64,000 nucleotides of DNA, taken from contig CAKTUZ010000004.1 of the NCBI GenBank assembly GCA_934621605.1, positions 59,220 to 123,219 of the forward strand, read 5' to 3'. Of the stretch, positions 53,219 to 62,089 are shown one piece after another. A program made the translations under genes and the position numbers. Below the pieces are notes generated by a model that was not told the DNA's origin, did no database searches, and worked only from the letters and a program-made list of their open reading frames with translations. Every line of letters starts with the position of its first letter. Position 1 is the first letter of the stretch. The stretch comes from an uncultured bacterium (lineage in GTDB: Bacteria > Vulcanimicrobiota > Xenobia > Xenobiales > Xenobiaceae).

Positions 53219-53617
53219 ATGACTGAAGATAAATGGAAAGTTTGCGCTTTATGTCGCTACTTAGAGACGGTAGACAACGGTTTGGAAATAGAGGAAATTT
53301 TGGATACTGAATATACTCTTTTCCATTGTAGTCGGTTGAATATTTTTCGTCAGGAAGCATATTTAATGGCTCCGGTTACTGATAAGGTGGAAGATACTCG
53401 CTCGAATGTATGTCCGTATTGGGAGCCCTGGAGTAAGGATTGTTTAGGCTCCGAAAAACGCTTTTTGGGGTTGCCTGAAGCAGAAAATTTGTTGCAAATT
53501 GAAAACTCTGAATTAGCTGAGTTGTTCAACAGTGTTTTTAGGGACGAAGAAGAGCAGCCTGCTTCTGAAGAAGCTCGAGAATATCCTGACAAAACTGAAG
53601 GAGGAGACAAAGAGTGA
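53219..53617 (+). CDS. Small Cys-rich probable zinc-binding protein
   Basis: From the ATG at 53219 the product is 132 residues. A longer frame from 53126 crosses the terminator and is rejected. The sequence has CALCRYLE near the start, then HCSRLN and VCPYWEPW, giving four or more cysteines in a zinc-site-like pattern. The rest is acidic. The gene's last bases overlap the start of the kinase/FGE fusion (GTGA overlap), so the two are translationally coupled. Function unknown; the partner suggests a role with it. Confidence 0.72.
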   Translation: MTEDKWKVCALCRYLETVDNGLEIEEILDTEYTLFHCSRLNIFRQEAYLMAPVTDKVEDTRSNVCPYWEPWSKDCLGSEKRFLGLPEAENLLQIENSELAELFNSVFRDEEEQPASEEAREYPDKTEGGDKE

Positions 53618-55821
53618 AAATTCTGTCTACACTCTCTAGGTTAAAAAAATTGGGCTCACGTACTTGGTGTGGAGAAGTTGAAAAATTTGGCTTTTCGGTA
53701 GTGAGAGAACTGCGTCATGTCAGTTTGGAAGATGCCCAGGAACGCCTACATGAACTGAGCTCGTGTGAGATGAAGGGGTCGGTCGTACCTTATACGGTTT
53801 GTGAAGACGAGGGGCGTATTTTTGTGGTGCGTCCTTGGGTTGAAGGCACCCCTTTGGAGCCGGTTATTAAGGCTGAGACCGTTTGTCAAATTTTAGAATT
53901 ATTGGTTTCTGTCCCTTCGGAATTTATTATTTGCGATTTGCGTCCCGAACATCTTATTCAGCAAGGCAATAGGATCGTGCTTTGCGATCCCGGATTTGAG
54001 GAGCGTGGCCATTCGCCTTACTGTGCCCCCGAACAAGTAAACAGGGGAGAGATAAGTCCAAGTGTAGTGGATTATCAATTGGGAGCTACTTTATATCATT
54101 TACTTAGTGGCAGCCCGCCTCCTGATGCTCAGACTTTGCTTATTCCCGACGTCGAATTGGAACCTTTGGCCGATTTGTCGAAAAAACTGAACAGGCATAT
54201 TAGCAAGCTTTTCGATCCTGATCCTATGGAGCGTCCTTTCCCCTCTGATTTGTTACCTGATTTCCGCGATTGGGCCAATCGAGTGAAGCAAGAGGAAAAA
54301 CAGCTTAAGAAAAAACAGAAAAAACGGCGTTGGCCTTCTTCTGAACATAAAGCTGTAGTTAGTGAAGTAAAGCCACAAACTACTAAAACTACCGTGGAGT
54401 TGGCTATTGAAAGTGAATATGCCGATGACGCTGATCCTATAGGAGCTGCTTTGGCCAAAAGGGCCGGTTCCCTAAAAGATATTATGAAGTCTGTAGACTG
54501 GTCTATCGTGGCTATGGTGGCTTTACCTTTGGTAGGTACGTTGTGTATAGGCGGTTTGCTTTTTTATAGTGGCATTATCGGAGATGATAAGAGTGATCGT
54601 AGTGTGTCTGTAATGGTTGCCCGTCCTATACCGACTTTGGATAATTTGCCTCAGTCTTGGGCTTCTCCTAAGGATAATGCTCCTATGATTTTAATTCCAG
54701 CCGGTGCTTATTATAGCGGGCCTGTGCCTGCTGCCGGTAAAGCTGCTCGTCCTTTGGCTGTTGAGTTGCCTGCTTTTTATATAGATAGGTATGAAGTAAC
54801 CAATCGACAGTTCAAAAAATTTGTAGAGGCGACTGGTTATAAAGCGCAAGGAAATTGGAAAGAAGCTGCTACCGATGATCGCCTAGACCATCCTGTGATC
54901 AGGGTATCTTTCTATGATTGTGAAGCTTATGCGCGTTGGGCCGGAAAACGGTTGCCTACTGCCAATGAATGGGAAAAGGCAGCTCGCGGAGGAGACTTGC
55001 GCTTGTATCCTTGGGGTGGCACTGAGCCTGATTACACAAAATTTAATTGCGTCGAAAGCGGCTTAAGTAATACGTCTCCAGTTGGCTCTTTCCCCAAAGG
55101 AGCCTCCCCCTATGGGGTTGAGGATATGGCTGGCAATGTGTGGGAGTGGGTTGATACTTGGTTTATACCTTATGGAGCTACAGAAGACTATACACCTTTA
55201 ACTAAAGTAATTAAGGGCGGTTCGCGCAGTGACAGTGCAGTCGATTGTATGCTCATTCAAGAGCATGGCGTACTTCCTGAGCAAGGGCGTTTGGCCAATT
55301 CTGGATTCCGCTGCGTATTTGATCCTTTGCCAGGTACTAAAGTTTCGGCAACCAAATCTGAGCACAAGAATGATAAGGCGACTCCTTCGGCCAAGAAGTT
55401 GCGCTCTTTGGAACAGCTTACTCCCAAGCCTAAAAAGGCTAAAACTGCCGAAGAACAGATTACTGAAGTTCCTTTTGAATATGGGAGTGATGAAGGAGAT
55501 TATAATCCGGCTTTTGATAACGCTTATGACTATGCAAATGAATATAGTCAGGGGCAAGATGATGAAATTTACGGAGATTCTGTTTATAGCGGAACAGACG
55601 GTTCGCCCTCTGAAGACTCTTCCACTGACAGTGGTTATCCTCAAGCGGTCGATAAAAAGGCCAATAAGGAAGAACCGGAATTTATCAATCGCACGGAAAG
55701 CGGGGAAATTATTCCTACAGCTCCCGTCGATCCTTCACAAAAATCATCACCTGTAATTCCAGACTTCAGCAAAGGCAGCAGCAGTGGTTATATAGATGAA
55801 GACCAAGTTAATTACTATTAA
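53614..55821 (+). CDS. Degenerate kinase-like domain fused via a membrane helix to an FGE-sulfatase domain
   Basis: The 735-residue product has four parts. The first 210 or so residues resemble a Ser/Thr protein kinase: CDLRPEHLI (HRDLKPEN position), CDPGF (DFG), SPYCAPEQ (APE) and VDYQLGATLYHLLSG. No glycine-rich loop or VAIK lysine is obvious and Lys is replaced by Arg, so it is likely a pseudokinase. A charged linker and a membrane helix (about 290-316) follow. Residues about 350-570 form an FGE-sulfatase domain (IPAGAYYSGPV; AFYIDRYEVTNRQFKKFV; EDMAGNVWEWV). The paired active-site cysteines of true FGE are absent. The tail is acidic and disordered. Confidence 0.85.
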   Translation: MKILSTLSRLKKLGSRTWCGEVEKFGFSVVRELRHVSLEDAQERLHELSSCEMKGSVVPYTVCEDEGRIFVVRPWVEGTPLEPVIKAETVCQILELLVSVPSEFIICDLRPEHLIQQGNRIVLCDPGFEERGHSPYCAPEQVNRGEISPSVVDYQLGATLYHLLSGSPPPDAQTLLIPDVELEPLADLSKKLNRHISKLFDPDPMERPFPSDLLPDFRDWANRVKQEEKQLKKKQKKRRWPSSEHKAVVSEVKPQTTKTTVELAIESEYADDADPIGAALAKRAGSLKDIMKSVDWSIVAMVALPLVGTLCIGGLLFYSGIIGDDKSDRSVSVMVARPIPTLDNLPQSWASPKDNAPMILIPAGAYYSGPVPAAGKAARPLAVELPAFYIDRYEVTNRQFKKFVEATGYKAQGNWKEAATDDRLDHPVIRVSFYDCEAYARWAGKRLPTANEWEKAARGGDLRLYPWGGTEPDYTKFNCVESGLSNTSPVGSFPKGASPYGVEDMAGNVWEWVDTWFIPYGATEDYTPLTKVIKGGSRSDSAVDCMLIQEHGVLPEQGRLANSGFRCVFDPLPGTKVSATKSEHKNDKATPSAKKLRSLEQLTPKPKKAKTAEEQITEVPFEYGSDEGDYNPAFDNAYDYANEYSQGQDDEIYGDSVYSGTDGSPSEDSSTDSGYPQAVDKKANKEEPEFINRTESGEIIPTAPVDPSQKSSPVIPDFSKGSSSGYIDEDQVNYY

Positions 55822-57301
55822 CTTCTGTTTAACTATAGCGATATTAGCGGCGATTCTTTTGTGGGAAAATTCTGACATAGCTTGGGGGCGCCCCCATAGA
55901 TTGAGCCCGCAACCCGATCCTACGCCAACTTTATTATTTGATAGCGAAAAGAAGCAAGCGACTGTTGAACAAAACGGTTGTACTGATTCGATAGTGCAAC
56001 TGCAAGATCTGCGCTATCCTATTCGTGTACTTATTTATCAGGGGGGCGGCCCTATAAGATTGCGTAGCGCTGTTGAGCCGTCACCTGCTTTGTATCCTGC
56101 TTCCTGTCGAATTGACAGTTCAAATTTGGTCATTGACGGCAGATTGAGCGAAGCGTCCGAACATGAAGTCAAACTTAATGGTGAAGAAGAAATATTCAGT
56201 TGTGCTTCTGGATATGTATTGCAGGTAGAGAATACGCTTTACCGAGGCTGCATAAAGATTGTACGTGACGGAAAATGTTTGCGTTTAATCAATTATGTGT
56301 CTTTGGAGGATTATTTGCGCGGCGTAGTTCCCAAAGAACTTTTATGTAATTCTCCTGAGGCGGTAAAAGCTCAGGCGGTGGTAGCGCGTACTTATGCTTT
56401 GGCTCGTCTTTATGCCAATAAAATTTATGATATAGATTGTGGAATTGGCTCCCAGGTTTATGGAGGAGCGTCTGCTGAAGCGACTGTTTCTGATCAAGCT
56501 GTAGCCGAAACGGCTGGATTAATACTTACTTATCAAGGAAAATTAGCTGGACAAACTTTGTACCATTCTGCTTGTGGGGGCAGAACTGAGAGTCCTTTGT
56601 ATGTTTATGGTTCGGTTTCCGAACCTTACTTGGTAAGTGTGAAGTGTGTTAATGCACAAGGTGAAGCCGATTGTGCCGCTTCTCCTCATTCTTCTTGGCG
56701 GGCTAGTTGGAGCAAGGATGAACTAGGGAAGGAGCTTAGTCAATATTTCGGGAAAAAATTTGGGGCTGTGGCCGGTTTGGAAATTGTTGAGCAAGGGCCT
56801 TCGGGACGGGTTTCTAAGTTAAAAGTCCATTTCGAAAACGGTTCGGCGGTACTTTTAGAGTACGGAGCTGTCCGTTCTGCTCTGCAATTTAAGGACGAGA
56901 TTGGTCATAGGCGTTCCTTACCTTCGGCGAAGTTTACTATAACAGAAGGTCGCTTCGAGGATCCGAAACTTAATTTGACACATTCCGAATCGTCGGAACC
57001 TGTGTTAGGTCAGGTTCTGAATCTTTTGAGAGCGGAAGAGGCTTCGGAAGAGGAAACAGCCGAAAATTGCAGAGTCGAGAAAGAGTCTGAGTCTGTTGTA
57101 TTATCGGGACAAGGATGGGGACATGGTGTTGGTATGTGTCAGTGGGGAGCTATGGGAATGGCCAAACGAGGAGAGGGCTATGTCCAAATTTTGGCTAGGT
57201 ATTTCGTAAATACTCAGATCGATTCTCTGGAAAATTTATATTTTGGCCATATAAAAACAGCAAAAGTTGATGCTAAAAATCGCTCTTTTTGCAATTTATA
57301 A
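55796..57301 (+). CDS. SpoIID/LytB-domain protein, probable peptidoglycan-acting
   Basis: The 501-residue product has an N-terminal hydrophobic segment (signal or anchor) and a SpoIID/LytB domain with NYVSLEDYLRGVVPKE, AVKAQAVVARTYAL and GQGWGHGVGMCQWGAMGMA, the last being highly characteristic. SpoIID is a lytic transglycosylase acting on denuded glycan in sporulating Firmicutes; homologues occur in many non-sporulating bacteria. The start at 55796 overlaps the upstream gene. No sporulation genes are in this window. Confidence 0.9.
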   Translation: MKTKLITINFCLTIAILAAILLWENSDIAWGRPHRLSPQPDPTPTLLFDSEKKQATVEQNGCTDSIVQLQDLRYPIRVLIYQGGGPIRLRSAVEPSPALYPASCRIDSSNLVIDGRLSEASEHEVKLNGEEEIFSCASGYVLQVENTLYRGCIKIVRDGKCLRLINYVSLEDYLRGVVPKELLCNSPEAVKAQAVVARTYALARLYANKIYDIDCGIGSQVYGGASAEATVSDQAVAETAGLILTYQGKLAGQTLYHSACGGRTESPLYVYGSVSEPYLVSVKCVNAQGEADCAASPHSSWRASWSKDELGKELSQYFGKKFGAVAGLEIVEQGPSGRVSKLKVHFENGSAVLLEYGAVRSALQFKDEIGHRRSLPSAKFTITEGRFEDPKLNLTHSESSEPVLGQVLNLLRAEEASEEETAENCRVEKESESVVLSGQGWGHGVGMCQWGAMGMAKRGEGYVQILARYFVNTQIDSLENLYFGHIKTAKVDAKNRSFCNL

Positions 57302-57337
57302 GTTGGAATAAGAGCCGGTTGGAAATGAGAGGGTACA

Positions 57338-58429
57338 ATGCTTTATAGAAAAGGTTCCATTTTCTTTAATGAAATGCAAGAACAGCCTAAAATTTGGCGC
57401 AAAGTTTTAGAAACTATGGCCTCCAAGAGCGCTTCTATGGTTGAGTGGATACGCAAGCAAAATTTCGGTCAGGTTGTTTACGTTTCCACTTCCGATTTTT
57501 ATAATATCGGTCTTTCAGCAGCTAAAATTACCCATTTAGTTTCCGGCTTAAATTCTTTGGCGGTGACAGCTAGTGAGATTATGTTTGGACGTCGTCCTCC
57601 TTATGACGCCCGTATTCGTACTTTAGTCGTAGTTCTTTCTGCTCCAGAAATTGCCCAAGAAATCGGTTGGGGCATGGAAAGGCTTAAGCAACTCGATCCC
57701 AAAGCCCAGATTATCGCTTTTGAAGTTGGTGAAAATTCCTCTTTAGAGCAAGGATTGGCCATTACTTCAATTGTTTTTCCTGAGTTGAAAGGCAGTATGA
57801 AAATTCCCGTTTTGAGCGCCAATGGTATGCTTCTGGCATGTATGAATTTGGTGGGATGGATTTGTGGCAAACAAGTACTTTTAAATGAGTTGAATACACT
57901 TCCGGAAATTTTGGGTGCTCACTTAAAAGATTGGCAAATAAGAGCTCAACAGATTGTGATGATGGATAAATTGAGTAATATTGCCTTTTTAGGTTCGGGG
58001 CCTTTTGAAGGAGTGGCTAAAGAAGCTGCTTATTTGGTGTCTAGAGTTGTCGGTTTGCCTAGTACAAGCAACTATTTTATTGAATATCGCCACGGATATT
58101 ATGGTTACGCTACCAACCAAACTTTGATTGTGGGTATGGTTTCCAATACTTTCAGAGTCGTTGAAGAGAGAGTTATGGCCGATTTGGCTATTACCAGAGC
58201 TCGTCGAATTATGTTGTCTGAAGATGGAGCTAACGATCTTATGACTCGCTGTGATGAGCTTTTGGAACTTAAGTCCGGGGTCAGTGAGATTGCTCGCGTA
58301 TTGCTTATGCTGCCTGTTGTTCAGTTTATGATGTTCTATATTGCTATGTCCAGAGGCGTCAATCCTGATAATCCAAAACACCTTGAACATCCGCGTATGC
58401 AACTCAAAGAACGTCCCGGTGTAAAATAA
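57338..58429 (+). CDS. SIS-domain protein, sugar-isomerase-like
   Basis: The 363-residue product has two sugar isomerase (SIS) folds, with VVYVSTSDFYNIGLSAAKI in the first and FLGSGPFEGVAKEAAYLVSRVVGLP then IEYRHGYYG in the second. The pattern matches AgaS/GlmS-type phosphosugar isomerases and deaminases. The exact substrate is unknown; a phosphosugar or amino sugar is likely. GCTTTATAG-like sequence precedes the ATG; there is a weak GAGAGGG ribosome site. Its stop overlaps the next gene's ATG. Confidence 0.82.
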   Translation: MLYRKGSIFFNEMQEQPKIWRKVLETMASKSASMVEWIRKQNFGQVVYVSTSDFYNIGLSAAKITHLVSGLNSLAVTASEIMFGRRPPYDARIRTLVVVLSAPEIAQEIGWGMERLKQLDPKAQIIAFEVGENSSLEQGLAITSIVFPELKGSMKIPVLSANGMLLACMNLVGWICGKQVLLNELNTLPEILGAHLKDWQIRAQQIVMMDKLSNIAFLGSGPFEGVAKEAAYLVSRVVGLPSTSNYFIEYRHGYYGYATNQTLIVGMVSNTFRVVEERVMADLAITRARRIMLSEDGANDLMTRCDELLELKSGVSEIARVLLMLPVVQFMMFYIAMSRGVNPDNPKHLEHPRMQLKERPGVK

Positions 58430-58950
58430 TGGAAATATTAGCTATAAGTTCAAAATTTGATGAGTCGAGCACAGTATTATTGGCAGTGTTGCCGATTATA
58501 GCCATTTTGCTCTTTCTTTATTGGTACGAAAAGAATGCCAATGCCCCTAAGTTTGAGAGCTTAAGTTCTGCTCAGAAAGTTTGGCTCTTTTTACGCTCTA
58601 TTGATCCAGGTTTGGCCGCGAGAGTTTGGGTAGCTTTAGGAGCAGATCTTACTTGGAATTATCTAAAGGGAGTCGATGAACTGGCCCCTCAGGCTGCCGG
58701 ACTTACCGGCTTAGTTTGTGATGAATTTTGTACTAAGGTTGCTGAAAAGTCCGAATTAAAGGTGCGTTCTGTCTATGTTTCAACGACAGAATTTTTAATT
58801 GACAACTATTACGACAATGCTAACCTTTTGGCTGCCGATTTGTGCAAAGTGTGGCCTTTAGTCCCTCCTCAGGAACCGGAAGCAGAGAAAGCTGTCGAAT
58901 CTGAGGCCGAGGTCAAAACTGAAGGCTCTGAGGGTAGTTCCGGCGGTTAA
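58429..58950 (+). CDS. Membrane-anchored protein with a FliG N-terminal-like domain
   Basis: The 173-residue product has a membrane helix at about 17-35 followed by SSAQKVWLFLRSIDPGLAARVWVALGADLTWNYLKGVDEL. That stretch lines up by eye with the FliG N-terminal domain of this same genome (PPKQKTAILLMSLPPDASAEIF): L-x-x-x-QK-x4-L-x-S-x-x-P-x-x-A. The remainder is helical and ends in an acidic Glu/Ser-rich tail. Whether it contacts FliF or another ring protein is unknown; similarity could also be fortuitous. It is translationally coupled to the SIS gene. Confidence 0.6.
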   Translation: MEILAISSKFDESSTVLLAVLPIIAILLFLYWYEKNANAPKFESLSSAQKVWLFLRSIDPGLAARVWVALGADLTWNYLKGVDELAPQAAGLTGLVCDEFCTKVAEKSELKVRSVYVSTTEFLIDNYYDNANLLAADLCKVWPLVPPQEPEAEKAVESEAEVKTEGSEGSSGG

Positions 58951-59050
58951 GTTTATTTTTTGGCTCGGAATGTTATATATTTCGGGAGATTTTTTTAGGT
59001 TTTTGGGGCTCATCTTCAGTGACAGTTGGTTTTTCTGAAGTTGAGCTTTT

Positions 59051-59132
59051 TTACTGGATATGGAACGTGAAGGGAATCGTTGTTCTCTTCGCACAGTTAG
59101 TAGATAAATGTATGGGCAAGGCATTGTCCATT
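59051..59132 (+). repeat. Dispersed intergenic element, copy B
   Basis: About 82 bases matching copy A at 29411-29486. GAAGGGAA pairs with TTCTCTTC around the loop TCGTTG (eight pairs versus seven in copy A), and GGGCAA pairs with TTGTCC around GGCA. It lies about 30 bases before the ribosome site of xdhC, so it could be the 5' leader of that gene. Confidence 0.7.
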
Positions 59133-59174
59133 TATAAAAAAGATTTGGTGGTTGACAATTTTTAGGAGTCGGTG

Positions 59175-60353
59175 ATGAGCGGTATACTTTACAGACGTTG
59201 GCGTCAATATCTACGTAGCGAAGAACCTTTCTCTTTGGTGACGGTAGTCCGTGCTTATGGATCAACTCCGCGTGGTGCCGGAGCCAAAATGTTAGTCGAC
59301 AGTGTAGGCAAGGTGGTGGGGACTATTGGTGGTGGTTGTCCGGAAGCTGAAGCTTGGCAAGAGGCTAAGGCGGCAGCTCGTCGGGGAGGTAATGCTTTAC
59401 TTAATGTAAATTTGGCTCACACCGGCGATTTGCAAAAAGATGGCGGCGAAGCGATGATTTGCGGTGGTCGTCTGTTGGTTTTGGTAGAAACTTTTAAGGA
59501 GCAGCCCTTAAAAGTTAAGTTGATGGAAGATTTATTGGATCGTTTGTTGGATAGAGGGCAAACACTTGTCAATTTGATTTGCTTAGGTTCTCAAAAGCGT
59601 ACGGCTTGTTCGGCGTCTCCGATAACTTCGCAAGAAGAACCACTTTTGGGCAAACATTGGCTTTATAGTCGCCACGACGGACTACAGAGTGAAGATAATT
59701 CCTGTAAAAATGAAGAATTCTCGGCTGCTCTGTGCTCTTTAGCTGAAGAAGTTATGGTTGGTGATGGCGCTTTGTGCAAAGTTTTGTATTATGACGGTAG
59801 GGAGGTGGAAATTTTTGCTGAGAAGATAGCTCCTTCCAAGCGCCTTTATATTGCTGGAGCCGGTCATGTATCGCGTCCAGTGGCGGCTATAGGCAAAATG
59901 TGCGGTTTTGATGTTACTGTCAATGATGATCGCCAACTTTATGCCGATCCGAGTCTTTTTGTCGAGGGTATAAAAGTAACTTCTAAGCCTTTTGAAAAGT
60001 TTTTTGCTGATTTGGATTCCAATTTAGATAAAGATTGTGCTGTTGTTTTAGTAACTCGAGGCCATAAGCACGATGAAGAGTGCTTACGTTGTTTAATCGG
60101 TAAAGAACTGGGCTATATAGGTATGATTGGTAGCCGTCGACGCACTGCTATTATTATGGAACATTTGCTTTCTGATGGTGTATCGGTATCTTGGCTGGCA
60201 AAAGTACATGCTCCTATCGGTTTGGACTTAGGCGGTGAAACACCTGAGGAAATAGCCGTGGCTATTGTGGCGGAAATAATTAGTACTTTTAGGTGTGGTC
60301 GTACTGAATCGGTCAGTTTAAACAAAACTACGGTAGAAAAGTTGCTGTGTTAA
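59175..60353 (+). CDS. XdhC-family protein (molybdenum-hydroxylase maturation)
   Basis: XdhC binds and sulfurates the molybdenum cofactor before its insertion into xanthine dehydrogenase-type enzymes. The product has the XdhC_CoxI domain (SLVTVVRAYGSTPRGAGAKMLVD; GGGCPEAEAW) and a C-terminal Rossmann domain (LYIAGAGHVSRPVAAIG; YIGMIGSRRRT). The start at ATG 59175 has AGGAG six bases away and is preferred over the GTG three bases upstream. No molybdenum hydroxylase gene lies in this window. The preceding copy B element may be part of its leader. Confidence 0.9.
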   Translation: MSGILYRRWRQYLRSEEPFSLVTVVRAYGSTPRGAGAKMLVDSVGKVVGTIGGGCPEAEAWQEAKAAARRGGNALLNVNLAHTGDLQKDGGEAMICGGRLLVLVETFKEQPLKVKLMEDLLDRLLDRGQTLVNLICLGSQKRTACSASPITSQEEPLLGKHWLYSRHDGLQSEDNSCKNEEFSAALCSLAEEVMVGDGALCKVLYYDGREVEIFAEKIAPSKRLYIAGAGHVSRPVAAIGKMCGFDVTVNDDRQLYADPSLFVEGIKVTSKPFEKFFADLDSNLDKDCAVVLVTRGHKHDEECLRCLIGKELGYIGMIGSRRRTAIIMEHLLSDGVSVSWLAKVHAPIGLDLGGETPEEIAVAIVAEIISTFRCGRTESVSLNKTTVEKLLC

Positions 60354-60377
60354 AAGCTTAGCTTTGATCTAAACAAG

Positions 60378-60404
60378 TGGCCCGGCTTATTTTAAGCCGG
60401 GCCA
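60378..60404. terminator. Strong hairpin between convergent xdhC and dacB
   Basis: TGGCCCGGCTTA pairs perfectly with TAAGCCGGGCCA around a three-base loop. TTGTTAT follows on plus. It can end both convergent transcripts. Confidence 0.85.
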
Positions 60405-60428
60405 TTGTTATAGTCGGTTCTTTTGGAA

Positions 60429-61874
60429 CTATAAGATAGTACCCCAATTACCTAAAGTTTGTACTATATTATTTTGAGTATCTACGGCTGTCCAAATTGG
60501 AGCATCGTTGACTATAATCGAGAAGATCAGTTCTTGTCCGGTGGCTGTAATTACATATCCAGTTAAAGAAGAATCATGAGCTAAAGTTCCGGTTTTGGCT
60601 CTGACTTCCACCCCTCCTAAGCGTCCGCGCAAAGTGCCTCGACCGCTGTGAGGCAAGCTTTCCTTATACCAGCTTCTGTAGTAGCTGCGATCCATAGCGT
60701 CTAAAACGTTAGCCAGTTGGTTGGGAGAAATTCTGTTCTGGGGAGAAAGGCCGCAACCGTCAACCATTTTTAAATTAGTGGTATTGATGCGGTTGTATTG
60801 CAAAAAGTTTTTGCAAGCTTGCATACCGCTATCGGCACTGCCCTGGCCGGAAGTCATTTGACCAACATAGCGGTAAAGATGTTCGGCAAAAAGATTATCG
60901 CTTTCGTGATTTATTTCTTGAATAATAGTGGCAATAGGTAAAGAAAAGTGAATACCGTAGCGAGGTAGACTGTCGGCAAAAGCTGCTTCGCCGGCCGGAT
61001 TGATTAGACGCACTTTTCCTCTGACGATAATATTTTCTTTATCGAGGAGTTTTTTAAATACACCGATACTAAAGAGGGGCGGATCTTCGACACAAATTTG
61101 GCGCCGTAATTCGCTGCCAGGAGCAGAACCTAATACTTGCACTACATTGCTCCCTTTGGGACGTTCTACTGCTGTGTCGTAGCCGCCTTCGTATTTTGTT
61201 TCGATGGACATGGTAGAGCATTCAGGATTCAGAGTGCATCCTAAGGGAGAAACTATAGCTTCAATGAGATTGCCGTTGAGAGAAAGTCCGCCTACCGGGG
61301 CAGAAAATGAATCGAGGCGATAATGATCAAGCCAGCCCTGGGGAAGATGTTGACGATCGAAAACTGAATCATCGGCTACCAGGTCGCCGGTAATCTCCTT
61401 GACATTGGCTGCTTTGAGATTTTTTATAAATTCGGCATAGGGAGCGGTACAAGGTTGATCGTAAGGCGGAGTGGTTGTGGGATCGCCGCTACCACGCAGA
61501 TATAAGTTGCCTTCTATTTGTCCATTGCCATTGGGAAGAGGGCCGCACAGTTCAGTTTTTAAACGATAATTAGGGCCTAGCATACTTAGAGAAGTGGCTG
61601 TGGTAAGAACCTTTAGATTTGAAGCTGGTACCAGCGGAGTATTGCCGTCGGAGGAAAAGACGACCTTACCATTTTCAAGAACTTTTACATAAACGCCGAC
61701 TTTAGTTTTTTCATCTATTTTGGCATTTTGAACAATACTGAGAAGTTCGCGTTTTAATATGGGAGTTTGATCGTCTGTGGCCATAACGTGAGATGTGGAA
61801 GTGATAGCTCCTAAAGTCAGAGCGCCCAGACAAAAAACGACGCCCAAAAAGCGCCTAAGTTTAGCAATATTCAT
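60429..61874 (-). CDS. dacB: D-alanyl-D-alanine carboxypeptidase/endopeptidase (PBP4, DacB)
   Basis: A periplasmic penicillin-binding protein that trims or cleaves peptidoglycan peptides. The 481-residue product has a signal peptide (residues about 11-32), the catalytic PASNLK (Ser85-Lys88 by my count), SDNLFAEHL (SxN) and RAKTGTLAHDS (KTG). Length and motif spacing match PBP4. The ATG is the first in the frame. It converges with xdhC. Confidence 0.96.
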   Translation of the reverse strand: MNIAKLRRFLGVVFCLGALTLGAITSTSHVMATDDQTPILKRELLSIVQNAKIDEKTKVGVYVKVLENGKVVFSSDGNTPLVPASNLKVLTTATSLSMLGPNYRLKTELCGPLPNGNGQIEGNLYLRGSGDPTTTPPYDQPCTAPYAEFIKNLKAANVKEITGDLVADDSVFDRQHLPQGWLDHYRLDSFSAPVGGLSLNGNLIEAIVSPLGCTLNPECSTMSIETKYEGGYDTAVERPKGSNVVQVLGSAPGSELRRQICVEDPPLFSIGVFKKLLDKENIIVRGKVRLINPAGEAAFADSLPRYGIHFSLPIATIIQEINHESDNLFAEHLYRYVGQMTSGQGSADSGMQACKNFLQYNRINTTNLKMVDGCGLSPQNRISPNQLANVLDAMDRSYYRSWYKESLPHSGRGTLRGRLGGVEVRAKTGTLAHDSSLTGYVITATGQELIFSIIVNDAPIWTAVDTQNNIVQTLGNWGTIL

Positions 61875-62089
61875 GTTGGCTAGTTTCGCAATCCAAAGTC
61901 CGCGCCGATAAGTGCAACATGAGCGCGGGCTTAACTAAATATCTGTGCTGAAAAGCGCTTCTAATTTTAGAATATGCAGCTTTTTTTCCTTCCGAAACTT
62001 TGGGAATAGCTGAGAGCCTTTTCTTACCGCAAGTGCCGTAAAGCCCCTGCCTTCAGGCATAGGGAGTATGTCAATACGAAAGGTAAAGG
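61875..62089. other. Intergenic region between dacB and the DUF3300 gene
   Basis: 215 bases with no gene. A small hairpin TTACCGC/GCCGTAA-type pair is near 62021-62036 and another, GCC/GGC with CC-GG support, near 62046-62069, possibly a weak end for the DUF3300 transcript. The dacB promoter should be here, but is not evident. Confidence 0.45.
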
